Positions 21,037 to 34,490 are shown, counted from the stretch's first letter. The stretch: DNA of 64,000 nt from Magnolia sinica (GCF_029962835.1 NC_080583.1:53547658-53611657), one strand, 5' to 3'. A program made the numbers and translations. The notes: generated by a model not told the origin, from the letters alone.

Positions 21037-24000
21037 TGTCACGCTCCAGACTCGGTAACTGAACTCATAAGGAACCCGATAGCCGGTTCTGGCCACAACA
21101 ACCTCCGTAGTACCCCATCTCGGCTCCTCAGGTAGGTTTTGATCCTGGGATCCCATAAGGAGGATTTTCATAACCGTATAATCATTTCCAATATGAGCAT
21201 ACCCAAGATCACAACAAGTATATCTGAGAATAACAAAGACACACATCACAAAATCCACTATGAATTTGAACTTTTACAAGTACAAAGCATAAAAGGAATA
21301 CATCTGATAGCAAAAAAAGTAGGAAGAAGATCTGCAACACTAGGGAGTCTTCAGCTCAACTCTAATCCAAACTTTGTAGCTACGATGCTGATCTAGGATC
21401 ACCTGCACACATCAATCGTGCATAAGCTTATAAAAGCTGAAAAGGTGGTGAAGGTGTGTGACAATGGTGTATAGAAGAATAATAAGAGATACAGAGGGGG
21501 AAACATGATCAATGATAATATCACTAGCCTTGCCGAGGCTTAACATAAATACAATGTAATGAGTACTGGGCGCCTTACTAAGGTGATGCATAAGGGGGGC
21601 TTATCCAGCCGATGCGAATGCAATGTGATGCGAGGTGATGCCAGTACTCTTATCCAATCCACATATCAAGTATATTTCCAATCATAAGGAAATCATTGGG
21701 GTCTATTATACTGCTGGATGATTGCCGCTCTCTAGACCCGCACAGTTAAATAAGCATAAGAGACCTCACTACCTGCCTGTGACAGTCAATCACCAACAAG
21801 GCTTGACGGCAGCGGACCCATTTACGAGCTGGTCAAACTCAGCCTAGTAATACTTTCTTACATCAGGAGGGTAAGGCCACACCCCTACCCAACCGACTAC
21901 ACGACGGTGGGAGTCGCGGCCTAACGGTATAAGCCCCTTGTGCACTCGTAGTTTCCACTCAGTCACGACGTTGGGGTAGATCCTTGGTACCATGGAAATT
22001 TTGAGAATTTCACCCATGGGCATTCTATGTACCCTGTATGCTCAAGTAACATTTTCGGTGTCCACACATACAACCATCTAATGTCTCTGTGGAGGCAAGA
22101 CCCTGATGAAGCAAGGGCGGATCATCATGAAATGCAATGCCAATGCATGAGTTACGCACATATATCATGCACTAGCTTCAAGCACTCGATGTGCAAAAGG
22201 GGAAAAACTCCATCCCTCTATCAAGTCAACCAACAACCACACACAATGCAATTTATTCACGCATATGATGCATATGGGTCATAATGTGTAGGTGTGCTAC
22301 TCGGTGATGATGACGAGAATCATACTTCTCCTTCCCAAGGAGGGACAAGGCCTATATACATAGACATGTGTTCTAAAGAGAAGTCCTCTAGTGGGGGCCC
22401 AATATTTTGGGGTAGCGCACAAACTAAGATAGTTATAAAGTCCAAGGTGGACCTTTAACCACCTATAGGAATCCTATGGGCCTACTTTAGGGTCACCAAG
22501 GAGGACATCCAACCTCAACTGGGTCCCAAAAGGTAGCCCGTTACGCATATAAAGTAAAGTCCAAGGCCCAAGCAATCCATCACCTAGTGGGCCATACACT
22601 AAGCCTAATACATAGGCAACATGGTAGGCCCTCAAGTAAGGTTTGTGCCCAACCATAAAGATCATGAGTCCACTAATTGTGGTGGGCCTAATGGGCAGCC
22701 CATTATTTCAGCATATGTGTGATCCTTATATTTAAAACAAGTAAGTTGGGCCTCACATCTTAGCCCAAGTATGGGTTTATTTTAATGGGCAAGTAAAGGC
22801 CCAACTACTTAAGTATTTTGGCCTATAAAACCCATCACAATGGTATGATAAATATAGGCCCCAAGGGTCCAATGGGCCTATCAAAAGTTTTAAGATAATG
22901 GGCATAGGAAAACCTAACAAATAATTAAGAAGACTAATCCAATAAAAATCTAATTGAAATGGGCCTTAAATATGCACTAATTAAGCCCGAAAATCTAACT
23001 AAAATGGGGCAATATATGTGTAATAATGTCTCTAAAATTTGTGGACCATGCTACCCCAATTATGGGCAGCAACCATGGGCCTATTGCTGAAATTCCAGCC
23101 CACCTACAATCTGGCTTGCTGAAAATTGAAAAATTAATTAATTTATATATTCATTTTAGTTCCTGGTGACCCATATATATCACAGAGGGTCTACCAAATG
23201 AAGGGGGTAGATTAAACAAATAAATCAGATAGGCCATGCTGTTGGACTGGACGTCCAGCAGCAGCTCAATGGGCTGGGCTTCCCATGTGTAGGCAGTTCT
23301 ATAGGCCTGGGTATTTGGCCTAACAACTCATCCAATGAGCCCCAATTGGACGCTACTGAAGGGGAGGATGATTACGGCCCCTATGGACCCCACATGGAGG
23401 AACGGTGGGATATAAAATACATTAAGGTGGCCCCACAAAGTGGCCTGGACAGCCAACCAAGGTTGGATGCTCCAGCCTGATGAGCCACTCCAGGCCGTAC
23501 CACAAGCGGTACAGCGGCCCGATGGCGCTGAAAATTTGCAGGTTGGTCCTTCCATGGGTGGGCCACACCTCCACAAAATTTCACAAATTTTGGACAATTA
23601 GAAGTATTAAAAATCTGTTTGACCTGGGCGTCTCAGCCTAGTGGGCTGGTCCAGCACTTGCCACGGTGTGCACAGGGGTCCGTTGGCCCCAAAAATTGGT
23701 AGGTGGGTCCTAGCATGGGTGGTCTACACCTCAACAAAATTTTAAAATTTTTGGATACTCAGAAATATTTTAATTAAATTTGGAATTACAATCTGTCCAG
23801 AGTGAAATGTTGCTGACCATGCAATGTTTATCCAATAAGGTGGGCCCAAACTTCATCTAGGAGGGGGAAAATGGATGTTTAGTATTTTTTTCATAAAATG
23901 CTGCAAGGTGGGGTCCATAAAAGTAGCCCACCCCTCAGAGAAGCCAAGCTGAAATTTGTGTTTTTCCTCCATACATGTGGGCTGGACGGTCCAACAAGGT

Positions 24001-25545
24001 GGACCACCCACCCCTATGGGCTTCCCTTTTTGGGTACCATTTCATGGGCCATCTGAGGTGTGATCTATCACACCTCAAGGTGGGGTCTATACCTTCATAT
24101 TACACAACACAATCATAAAGAAAATAGTGGAAATCATGATCCAAAATCCATGCTAAACATTGACCATGATAGTCCATGCAATAGTCCAGATTTATTTATT
24201 TTTTTGGACAGCAATACATGGCTGGATATATCAGCCTATATCTCAATAATATCAGCAATTAAAAGGGTGTATGACCTTCCTTAGTGGGCCCCACATATGT
24301 CCAGATCATGAACTAAGGTCATAACACTTGCATGCATTAATTTATGGTATCCAAAAACCATGGAATAAGGTGGTAGGGGCGTCCCACCCTTGTTGAATTT
24401 TGGGACGTCCTAGGCCCACCAAGTGGGCCACACACATCATCATCCACAACAATAAGAGAAATGAGAAGAAGAAATACAACCCGGCCATGGGGATAGGGCC
24501 CCGCCACTAATGGGTCCTCCCAAGATTTAATCTCATCCATACAACTATGTAGATTGTACATGTAACAATAAACCAATGCATGCATGATCTATAACTAAAA
24601 TAGGTGGCTGGGATGCCATCCCAACATGACTTCTAGGGTCTAGATGCCCTTGGAATGAAGTAGATAATACAATACATCATGATGGGGTCCATGGAGAATG
24701 GCCTCATCATGTATCATGACATGCATGTAGGATGGGCCAAAGGGCCACATCCATGGGGTCAAATGGGATCCCTACCATGGATTGGTGGGTCCCATATGAT
24801 CCATTTATAAAGAAAAGAGGAGATTAAAGGTCAGGAAAGAAATCAGAAATTTATATTCACCCACATACAAAGCAAGCCTTCAAACTTCCACACTAAGGAG
24901 ATCTTGAGCCCAAGAAGAGGTTTTAATGGTGGAGATCTATTTCTAATGGTGGGATTAGAAATACGTTGGGGATTAGAGGGCTGGAGAAAAGAGGGAGAAA
25001 TGGACGTTGGGAGAGGGAGAAGTTGCTAGAAAATGGAGGGAAATGAGAAAGATAAAGAGAGAGAAAGGGGTCATGATGAGTTTGTAAGAGAGGTCATCAT
25101 TGCATAGGGAGGACTTTATAATGCTTAAGCTTTAAGCTAGGCTTGTGTAGTGTGTATTGAGGTGGGTGGTGTTTTCCATAGAATTTGTGTGGTGTGTGTG
25201 TATTGTGTATAGGGACTTGTGCCAAGGAAGTGGTCCGCATGCATTGCACAAAAGTGGGCCACATGATTAAGGGTCATACTATGTAATGTTCATAACTTTT
25301 GATCCATATATTGGATGGACGCATGAGACACGTTGTTGGAACCACAACAACGATGCGAATAAGATGACACAGGTCTCGGGTCGATCCGAGTTGGGTCTAT
25401 GTGACCAAACTCAAGGATGACCACAAACACAATCCGAGGGTCATGGGTCACCGGAATTCGACTGGTAGGACCGCGGGACCACAAGAAATGAAATGCATAC
25501 TCACACACACACATGCACATGCAGGAACTCGGGTCGAGTCTTACA
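21037..25545 (+). repeat. Long-LTR family copy C (about 4.5 kb)
   Basis: Begins TGTCACGCTCC at 21037 and ends near GAGTCTTACA at 25545. The start is of the same type as copies A, B, E and F. The end was placed by comparison with copy D (45311). It shares long blocks with D, E and F, for example CTGGTCAAACTCAGCC and GGTAAGGCCACACCCCTACCCAAC. A purine-rich run and a TTTATAATG box near 25110 may mark the promoter on the plus strand. The flanking five bases (ATTCC and ACCTA) do not match, so the right border or its history is uncertain. No coding region was found. Confidence 0.68.
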
Positions 25546-27390
25546 ACCTAGGGTAGGATGATGTCACTCTAGCCCCATGCTTCTTACAAGTTATGATTGC
25601 TAGCCCCATGCATCTCTTACATCTCATGATGACTCAAGCCATTCTCTCATGATTACCTCTCTCTTATCCCTCTCTCCCTCCCTCTTTCTTTTTCATTCTC
25701 TCATTGCTAGAGGAGCTTGGATGTCCCACCATTTGAGAGAACCCATCTCCATTTTCAGCTACTTTCTAGCTTGATCTCTGCCAATCTAACCATCCCAAAC
25801 CCATCTCAATCATTAGAATAACCCTCTTGGAGCTCTAAAACCTATATGAGGAAGAAGAAGGAGAAGATCATAGGTGGGTGCTTCCTAGTACTTGTTTCTT
25901 TCATTTTCTAGCATGTATCTTCTCTTTTTTTTTAGCAGAGCAAGAGGGACCCACCAATCAATGGTGGAGATCCTATCTTGGTCCCTTAGGTGTGGCCAAT
26001 GGCCCACCATACCTTGCATGTATGTATCCATGGTGGGACCATTCTCCATATATCTCACCATAAAGTTTCTATGTTATGCAAATTATTATGACCACCTAGG
26101 CATGATTTATGTGGAAGAAATAGGATTTCTCCATCAGATTTTTGATGTATGGCCCATCTATGTGAGGCCTATTGAGGGTCAAATATTGCATATCAGGCCC
26201 AGTTATTGCCTAGATTTATGCACAGGATACTATTTAACAGCCCGATTTACTTGTGTTTGTGTTGTAAGATGACTCTGAGAGCCTGGACTGCACAAAAGTG
26301 TTAAATGCATGGATTTGATGCTCCGAATTCACCAAAGTATGAGACAGACTCCATGAGACTGAGATGGACGGATTTACATGCCAGAGATCCGCAAAAATCA
26401 AGAAACTGAAACTCAAGTGGCCCGAAATTGGTCCAGAATGCAAGGTCACAGGGTTCCCACCATCCGTTCTGCTCGAAACTTCATACATGGCCAAGAGACT
26501 GCAAATTAACCATACATGGTGAATTTCAGCTCTCAGATCCTTATGGAAAAGTCCTAATAGCCAGATCAGCCACAAATTGTTAAATTGGGACCCAACTGAT
26601 CTTTGAATATGCTTAAATTTTGGTCTCAATCTTTAAAATGAGGTGGAAAAACGGATGGACGGAGCGAATTTCTCGTGATCATCACAGCGGACCCCACGTG
26701 CGACATGCATGTACATAGCATGTTCGCATGCGAGTTGCACCGGACTGGGACTCCCAGTCAAAGTCGGCTGGCCCAACTTCTTTCCGCACCAGAACAGTGG
26801 ACGTACTAGCGTCCGCCGGTCTTTCTTAGTGGGGCCCACTACTTATTCAAATCATCAATCTAACTGTTCATTCATCCCGTGGGGTAGCTACAACCCTCGC
26901 CAAGGTGGAATTTTGGTCCCATGCACACACACAGGCAGATTGCATGTAAATGCAGGAATAGACGGTGGGAACAAAGATCGCATGGGCCACACCGAATCTA
27001 ACATGAAGCCAGCCATTTCTTACTATTTTTTCGATGTGATTACAATGGACAGAGTGGATTTTGTAGAAACTGAAAGAAGTGGCTCCCACCGACAGCCAGC
27101 GCAGCTCTGTTTTGCAGTCCGTAAAATTCAGACGCTGTGGGCCCCTGTGTTCTTCTGATCACCATCGGATTGATGATCCAGACCATCCATATGCTTCAAC
27201 AGATGGCCATAGCCCTAGCCAAGGTGTCAGAATCAACAAATATGTTGATTTCGCGCCGCAAAATTAAATCAAACGGAGGCTGTTTTGCTGCGAAATACGG
27301 AGATCGCGTGTCCGGTTTCTGCTGCATAAAACTTCCGCATGGAGTGCGAAAACTCCAGCCACCGCCTCTGGCATCTCCAGCCTACCAACT
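25546..27390. other. Unassigned region between LTR C and the second Athila element
   Basis: About 1.8 kb without a recognisable gene. It has CT-rich runs (25660-25700) and scattered GTGGGCCC-type words. The right part (from about 26640) leads into the TATA box of the Athila 2 LTR and may be its U3, but with no second LTR to compare, the LTR start cannot be set. Confidence 0.5.
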
Positions 27391-28261
27391 TCCCTGCATA
27401 TAAAAGAACGAGAATAGAGAGAGAAAAAAAGGAGATTCAATTTGCAGGGATCCAAGCTGGGAAGTTTCCAACGAGATAGAGAAAAAGGAAAGAAAGATTT
27501 GTTTTATGTTTTTATTTGTTTGTTTTTCTGAATTTTGGAGGATTACCTGAATCATGTCTGGCTAAACCTCTTAGCTAGGGCTAAGAGGTGAAGCTTGTAG
27601 CGTGATGGGAGAATTTATGCGTGTGCCCTTTTGTTTAGATTGAATGGATTTTGATTTAATTTTATTATGGTAATATTTTTAGTTTTTAATGATCTGTTGT
27701 GACTGAAATTACAATGGGTTTGCGATGGCTTTGAGTATTTCTTTTTTCTTATTTTGATTATGACGTCAGGAAGCCCTGTTGTTCGCCATCCTCTCCTGGG
27801 CATGGTTAGATGTCGGTACCCTTCCTAACCTTCATATCATGTTGTTGGTTGGTAATTAGTTTAATTCTGTTGTTTACTTTGTTTTCTGGGCATGGTTTGG
27901 TGATGAAATCCATTCTAATTCATATAACTTTCATCTCTTTAAAAACAATATCAAAGGAAATTTCGTCTAATTCTCATGGTTGATGAGACTCTAAGTCCAG
28001 TTGAGTTCTTGAAACAGGCATAAGATCTCCCTGATCTCTACAAGTAGATCCTCTGAATCCCTAGTTCCTTTCCCTAATTGTTTAAGTTTAGATAATTATT
28101 TCATCATTATTCCTCAAATTACACTCGATTTAAATTTCATCTAATTCTAGTTCTAGTTCTAGTTAGTTTCAGATTACGTAAAGGTTTCAGTCCCTTGGGA
28201 TTCGACCTCGGTCTCACCGAGTTTATTACTACATCACAACCCTATACTTGGGGAGTGAACA
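27390..28261 (+). repeat. 5' LTR of Athila 2 (right part)
   Basis: Ends GTGAACA at 28261, as the Athila 1 LTR does. CATATAAAAG near 27396 is a good TATA box. The AGCTAGGGCTAAGAGGTGAA stretch near 27575 and the CATCACAACCCTATACTTGG stretch near 28233 match the Athila 1 LTR. Upstream of the TATA box the two LTRs do not match, so they belong to different subfamilies. Confidence 0.75.
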
Positions 28262-28267
28262 AGTTTT

Positions 28268-28285
28268 TGACGCCGTTGCCGGCGA
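28268..28285 (+). other. Primer binding site of Athila 2, tRNA-Asp type
   Basis: TGACGCCGTTGCCGGCGA is complementary to the 3' end of plant tRNA-Asp at 16 of 18 positions. It lies six bases after the LTR end, the same spacing as in Athila 1. Confidence 0.88.
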
Positions 28286-28319
28286 TTGACGGTTACATTT
28301 TCTGAGATTAATTAGTTTT

Positions 28320-29085
28320 AGAATTAGGTTAAGATTAGGATTTTACTAACTTTAGGTTAAAGGTTTTTTTTTTTGTTTTATTTTTAGAAATTAACTTGTT
28401 TTCCTGTTTTGTAGGATCCTGAAATAACTTCTAAATTGGTAATCTCTTTCTAATTCCTCTACTTTTTCTATTTTTAGAATTAGGGTTTGAGTTTTAGATA
28501 TTTTCTAATTCTAGGTCTTCTTTTTAGAAACTAGTTTAACTTCTAGGTTTAGGGAACTTTCCTTTTTAAAAACTTTCTATTTCAATTGTAGGAACTTTCT
28601 AACTTTAGACTTTCTATTTTAGAAACTAATCTCTTTTGTTTTCTTTTACAGGATCTTAACATAGGAACTTCTCATTTGGTACCATCTTTCTAACTTCTCC
28701 TCTTGCTTTTTGTACTTTTGTAATTTTAGATTTAGATTCTTCTTTTAAGTAACTTTCTATTTTCTAGTTTTAGAAAATTTTTCCTTTTTTAAAAACTAAC
28801 TTTCTATTTTTATTTTTAGTAACTTTCTAATTCTAACTCTTTTAGAATCTAACTTCAGTTCCTAATTTATTTTTAGAAATCTCCACCTTCCTTTAGGAAT
28901 TTCTTCTAGAAACTAGTTTACTTCTATCTTTCTTTTTAAGGATTTTCTAATTTTAGACCTTCTCTTTGGAAACTGACTTGTTTTGTTTTCTTTTGTAGGT
29001 TTTTAACTTAGGGACTCCAATTTGGCAACTTCTTTCCAATCCTCTCTTTCTTTCTAGATTTTCTTTTTCTTTCTTAGGATTAGGG
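28320..29085 (+). repeat. T-rich leader of Athila 2 with three diverged repeats
   Basis: Between primer site and gag lies T-rich sequence made of diverged repeats. Each has a long pyrimidine tract ending in AG (near 28413, 28650 and 28998), then a line ending TTGGTAA, TTGGTACC or TTGGCAAC and a second pyrimidine-rich stretch. The corresponding leader of Athila 1 (about 9830-10055, minus strand) is shorter and has one such unit. The AG ends resemble splice acceptors; use as such is not shown. Confidence 0.65.
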
Positions 29086-29089
29086 TTAG

Positions 29090-30640
29090 AATTTGATTGA
29101 GGGCTGCGAGTGTTTCATAACCAAGTGGGCCCGTGACAACACTCGATGTCTCTTAACTGAAGGAGGATTGGTGGAGGGGTTGACTATCCATCGTAGGACT
29201 AGACACCACTTGAAATCCCCTGAGTTAATTGAAGTGATGGCTGAGAACCAACCTCTTCTACCCCAACCTAGGCTGGATGACATTCACGATGAGAATGAGG
29301 TGCATCAAGCACCCCCGCCTCGTACTTTACAAGATTATTTATAACCAGCGGGGCTAAGTACGCCCTATGCATGATTTTTTCCAAAAATACAGGACATATG
29401 GACATCAAGCCAGAGGTTATCCAACTCCTTCATAAGTTCCATAGGCTTGAATCTAAAGAACCATATCTACATTTGAAAGAGTTTGATGAGATCATAGCCA
29501 CTTTATATTTTCAAAATGTGTCTGAGGACATAGTCAGGCTGAAACTCTTTCCTTTTTCCTTGAAGGAGAAGGCTAAGACGTGGTTACATTCACTGCGTCC
29601 TAGATCCATTGGCACATGGAATGATATGCAGAGGGAATTTATAAAGAAATGTTTTCCACATCATAAAACAATTACCCTTAGAAAAGCAGTCATGAGCTTC
29701 ACCTAAAAGGAGGATGAAACATTTTACCAATGTTGGGAAAGGTTCAAGGATTTGGTCAGTTCATGCCCACAACACGGCTTTGAAACGTGACGCATTACAA
29801 ATTTTTTCTATGATGGACTTACATCTTCCATGCGCCAAATGGTCGAGAAAATGTGTAATGGAGAATTCATTAATAAAAATGTTGACGAGGTATGGGATTA
29901 CCTCGATAGTCTTGCTGAAAAAATATAATCATGGGACTATTACCCAAAATCGAACACCACGCCTAGGCTGACTCAATCTAAGGAGAAAGGTGGATTGTAT
30001 CTCTTGAAAGAAGAGGATGATCTTAAGTATAAAGTGACTATGCTCATAAGAAAAGTTGAGGTCATGGAAGGAAAGAAGGATAAGGTTAATGAAAAGTGTT
30101 TGCGGCATCTGTGATTACAACATTCATACAACTGAAAATTGTCCTATGATACCCGCCTTTCGGGAAGTGTTGAATGAACAATCCAATGCCATAAATACTT
30201 ATCAAAGACCTTTCAATGGACCGACCTCTAATACGTACAATCCTGGTTGGAAAAATCATCTAAACTTTAGTTGGAGAAATGGATAAATTGCTACCCCTCA
30301 AAGTTTCTTCAATCAAAATCCAAATCAGGGGAAACCTCAAGAAGAACCGGTTCAAAATTCCATTCAAGAGCTGACCCAGGCAATGCGAGATTTTATGCAA
30401 AAGATAGATTCATGTATGACGGTTATAGAAAAGGGGATGCTTCCTGCACAACCGCTCCCCAAGCCTAAACCACAATACGAGATAAGTAATCCCAGCTCTT
30501 CAAATCAAATGGAGCATGTTAAATCCATCACCACTCTTAGGAGTGGGAAGATCATTGATAAAACCCTTTCGGTTAGGCCCGAAAAGCCTCAAGAACTAGA
30601 AGAGGACAACAATGATGGATCTAGTGAGGCCCTATAAAAA
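29090..30640 (+). pseudogene. Athila 2 gag region
   Basis: Contains the gag domain with DIKPEVIQLLHKFHRLESKEP, LKLFPFSLKEKAKTWLHSLR and SIGTW, and farther on a Cys-rich CGICDYNIHTTENCP zinc-knuckle-like block near 30110. It would form the particle shell around element RNA. The closest relative in the window is the gag of Athila 1. The region is broken. Confidence 0.87.
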
Positions 30641-30889
30641 TTAGAACCGGAACTTCTAGAAAAGCCAGTTGCTCCATTTCCCCAATGGTTGGTCACACCA
30701 AAACCTCTCTCTAACTCTCTGGATATCCTAGAGGTGTTGAAACAAGTGAAAGTCAACATTCCTCTACTTGATGTCGTAAAACAGATACCTTCATATGCCA
30801 AATTCCTGAAAGACTTATGCACGAACAAACGACGGTAGAGTATTCAAAAGAAGATCTTCTTGACCGAGAAAGTGAGTGCCATCCTAAAG

Positions 30890-31735
30890 TAAAACGTGCC
30901 ACAGAAATTCAAAGATCCCGGTAGCCTAACCATATCATGTGTAATCGGGGACCATCGAATTGATCATGCACTTCTTGACTTAGGAACGAGCGTCAATCTG
31001 ATTCCCTACTCGGTATACAAACAGTTAAGTTTGGGTAAATTAAAACCCACTCTAACCACACTACAACTTGTTGATTGCTCTGTTCGTGTACCAAGAGAGA
31101 TAATTAGGATGTGTTGGTCCAAGTTAATAGATTTTACTACCCTGTAGATTTTATCATCCTGGACATCAAATTCATCAATAACATGAGCACTCAGATTCCC
31201 GTCATTCTTGGTCGCCCATTCCTTGCCACTTCAAACGCAATTATCAATTGCAGGAATGGTGTCATGACTATGTCCTTTGGGAATATGACATTGGAGTCAA
31301 ATATCTTTTTTAATAACGGCAGAAACTTAGAGGATGATGACGATTTCTATGACATTAATATGATTGACTCTTTAGTGGAAGATACGACATCTCTGACCTT
31401 ATCCTCTAACCCTCTAGAGACGTGCTTAGCCCACTCCCATGATTTTGATGATGACATGATTAGGGAGGCGTGTGCCTTGCTTGATACTACACCGGTACTT
31501 GAAGTTAACCGGTGGAGGCCACAATTTAAAGAGTTGCCCCAAACTAATGTAGTGCCTCTACCATCTAACCTCAAGCCGCTGAAGCTTGACCTAAAACCTT
31601 TGCCCTCTGATTTGAAATATGTTTATTTAGGTCAAGATGAGACATACCCGGTGGTGATCTTTACCCACTTGGAGAAAGAACAGGAGAGTATGCTCATATC
31701 TACTCTCATTGAGCATAAGGGAGCCCTTTGATGGA
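30890..31735 (+). pseudogene. Athila 2 aspartic protease region and linker
   Basis: Protease core with CVIGDHRIDHALLDLGTSVN and LIPYSVYKQL, then FIILD and IPVILGRPFLATSNA. The active site again reads Asp-Leu-Gly, as in Athila 1. An acidic linker (EDDDDFYDINMIDS) joins it to reverse transcriptase. The region is a fossil. Confidence 0.85.
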
Positions 31736-31839
31736 CGATAGCGGACCTCAAGGGAATCGACCCCTTGATTTGTACTCACCGCATATATCTTGAGGATAAT
31801 GCGAAGACTGCTCGGCAATCATAACGTAGACTAAATCCA

Positions 31840-33110
31840 AACATGAGGGAAGTAGTTAAGGCCGAGGTTCTTAAACTATTAGTTGTGGGTATCATATACC
31901 CCATATCCGATAGTCAATGGGTGAGTCCAACTCAGGTGGTTCTTAAGAAGTCTGGGATCACCATCGTAGCCAATGCCAATAATGAACTCGTGCCAACTAG
32001 AGTTACTACTGGTTGGAGAATGTGCATTGACTACAGGAAGCTGAATATCGTCACGAGGAAGGACCACTTTCCTTTGCCCTTCATTGATCAAATCTTGGAA
32101 AGGCTAGCTAGTCATTCTTATTACTGTTCCCTTGACGGGTATTCGGGCTACAATCAGATTAAAATCGCCCCTGAGGACCAGGAAAAGACTACATTTACAT
32201 ATTTCTACGGCACCTTTGTTTACAAAAGGATGCCATTCGGATTATGTAATGCCCCTGCCACCTTTCAGCGATGTATGATAAGCATCTTTTCTGACATGGT
32301 GGGAAAATATCTAGAGGTCTTCATAGACGATTTCTCTGTTTTCGGTTCATCTTTCAGCGAGTGCTTAGAGAGTCTTAAATGTGCGCTGAAAAGATGTGAA
32401 GAAAAGAGCTTGGTACTTAATTGGGAGAAGTTCCATTTCATGGTTCATAAGGAAATTGTCCTTGGACATATTATCTCATCCAAAGGAATCGAGGTGGATA
32501 AGGCAAAAATCGATCTTATCTCTAACTTACCTCCACCCAAGAACATTAGAGTCGTGCAATCCTTCTTACGACACGCAGGATTTTACAGGCGATTTATAAA
32601 GGACTTTAGTCTCCTCTCTCGTCCTTTATGTAATCTACTTCAAAAGGATGCACCATACGAGTGGACTGAGCCATGTCAGGAAGCTTTCACTAAGCTTAAG
32701 GGCATGTTGACTAGTGCACTCATCATACAACCACCCGACTGGGGCATTCCTTTTGAACTTATGTGCGATGTGTCTGATTATGCTCTTGGGGAGGTTCTAG
32801 GCTAGAGAAAAGATAAGAAACCCTACGTTATTCTTTATGCGAGTAAGACTCTAAATCCTGCCCAAGTGAACTACTCGACTACGGAAAAGGAACTCTTAGG
32901 CGTAGTGTTCGCTTTGGACAAATTTTGGTCCTACTTGATTGGATCCAAGATCATTATTTACGCTGATCATGCGGCGCTCAAGTATCTTCTGTCTAAGAAT
33001 GATGTTAAGCCCCGCCTGATATGATGGATCCTCATACTCCAGGAATTTGATCTAAAAATAAAAGATAAAAAGGGAGTAGAGAACGTAGTGGCTGACCATC
33101 TTTCTCACCT
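31840..33110 (+). pseudogene. Athila 2 reverse transcriptase and RNase H region
   Basis: The reverse transcriptase blocks appear in order: WRMCIDYRKLN, DHFPLPFIDQILERL, DGYSGYNQIKIAPEDQEKTT, MPFGLCNAPATFQRCM and the catalytic VFIDDFSVFG. The tether FYRRFIKDFSLLSRPLCNLL leads into RNase H with PPDWGIPFELMCDVSDYALG, a Tyr-Ala-Asp-His segment near 32965 and DHLSHLNP. This is the best preserved enzyme part of the two Athila copies. It would copy element RNA to DNA in the particle. Confidence 0.9.
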
Positions 33111-33119
33111 TAATCCCTT

Positions 33120-34490
33120 TGATTCCCTTGAAACAACACATATCAATGACATGTTCCCCGATGAACAATTGTTCAGAGTCTCCCATTCACCTTGGTTCGC
33201 TGATATTGCTAATTATCTTACCACAGGTTCCATACCGACACATTGGACTGCGCAAGATAAGAAGAAAATTTTCACCGAGGTGCACAACTTTTTCTGGGAT
33301 GATCCATATTTATTTAAATATTGCCCAGACCAAATTTTAAGGAGATGTGTGCCAGATGTTAAGCATCAGAGTGTCATCTCTTTCTGTCATTCACAGGCCT
33401 GTGGTGGTCAACTTTCTGCCAAAAAGACCATAGCCAAGATTTTGCAGTGTGGCTTTTACTGGCCCACTATGTTCAGGGACACTCATGAATTTTGCAGAGC
33501 TTGTGAGCATTGTCAGAAATTGGGAGCGTTGTCCCATCGAAATATGATGCCTTTGAATCCTATTCTTATCATCAAGGCATTTGATTGCTGAGGCATTGAT
33601 TTCATGGGACCATTCCCCCAATCTTTTGGAAATCTATATATTTTGCTCGCTGTAGACTATGTCACTAAATGGGTTGAAGCGATTTCATGTCGGAATAATG
33701 ACCATCGCACGGTCATTAAATTCCTAAAAGAGAACATCCTTTCCCGATTCGGAACGCCTCAAGCTATCATTAGTGATGGGGGCTCACACTTTTGTAATAG
33801 GCCATTCTAGAGTTTAATGAAGAAATATGATATCTCTCATAAGGTGAGCACCCCATATCACCTACAGACAAGTGGGCAAGTTAAGATTTTCAATAGGGAG
33901 ATCAAACACATTTTGGAGAAAACGGTTAACCCTGACCATAAGGATTAGTTAATCTGATTAACTGATGCCTTATGGGCTTACCGTACTGCGTTTAAAACCC
34001 CTATTGGAATGTCTCCCTTTAGACTTGTCTATGGGAAGACTTGCCACTTGCCTGTGGAGTTAGAACATAGAGCCTACTGGGCAATCAAAAATTGAATTTC
34101 AATCTCGACAACGCCGGCTCGCTACGCAAACTTCAGTTGAATAAACTCGAAGAAATTCAGAACGATGCATGCGAGAACTCGAGAATTTATAAGGACAGAA
34201 TGAAGGCGTTTCATGACCAACGTATTCTGCGGAAATCATTCACACCTAGTCAGAAAGTCCTTTTTTATCATTCTCGATTACATCTCTTTCCAAGTAAGCT
34301 TCGATCTCGTTGGACTGGCACTTACATTGTGGTCACTGCGTATCCTCATGGGGCCGTTGAGATAAGAGATCCTGATAATGGCAAGGAGTTTAAAGTAAAT
34401 GGACATCGCTTAAAGCCATTTGTTAAGAAATTTGATTCAGAGGACATGTCCATGCCTCTAACTGCTCCTGTTTACCAGGATTGATCTCCT
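33120..34490 (+). pseudogene. Athila 2 integrase region
   Basis: An N-terminal His/Cys zinc motif (SFCHSQACGGQLSAKKT to CRACEHCQKLG) is followed by the core with [24 protein letters not shown] and [20 protein letters not shown]. The C-terminal part has KLRSRWTGTYIV, YPHGAVEIRDPDNGKEFKVN and GHRLKPF. This tail is typical of Athila integrases and lacks a chromodomain. The region is broken. Confidence 0.88.

Larger units (their letters stand above)
19039..23389 (+). repeat. Duplicated block, copy 1 (about 4.35 kb)
   Basis: Aligns in the same orientation with 53256-57583 over its full length. A sample of 165 bases near the start shows about 93% identity. It starts 47 bp after the stop codon of the LRR gene. 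It contains, in the same order as copy 2, a short flank, a Sirevirus LTR fragment, an unassigned piece (20700-21036) and the first 2.35 kb of long-LTR copy C. The end at 23389 is not a true end of homology: copy 2 is cut there by a copia insertion. Confidence 0.92.

Noticed and set aside
21032-25550. A 5-bp target duplication around copy C
   Set aside because: The flanks read ATTCC and ACCTA. No match was found even when the borders were shifted by a few bases.
25878-27403. Several frames of 60-150 residues on both strands between LTR C and Athila 2
   Set aside because: None resembles a known protein, they overlap on opposite strands, and codon use looks random. They are treated as chance frames in unassigned or LTR sequence.
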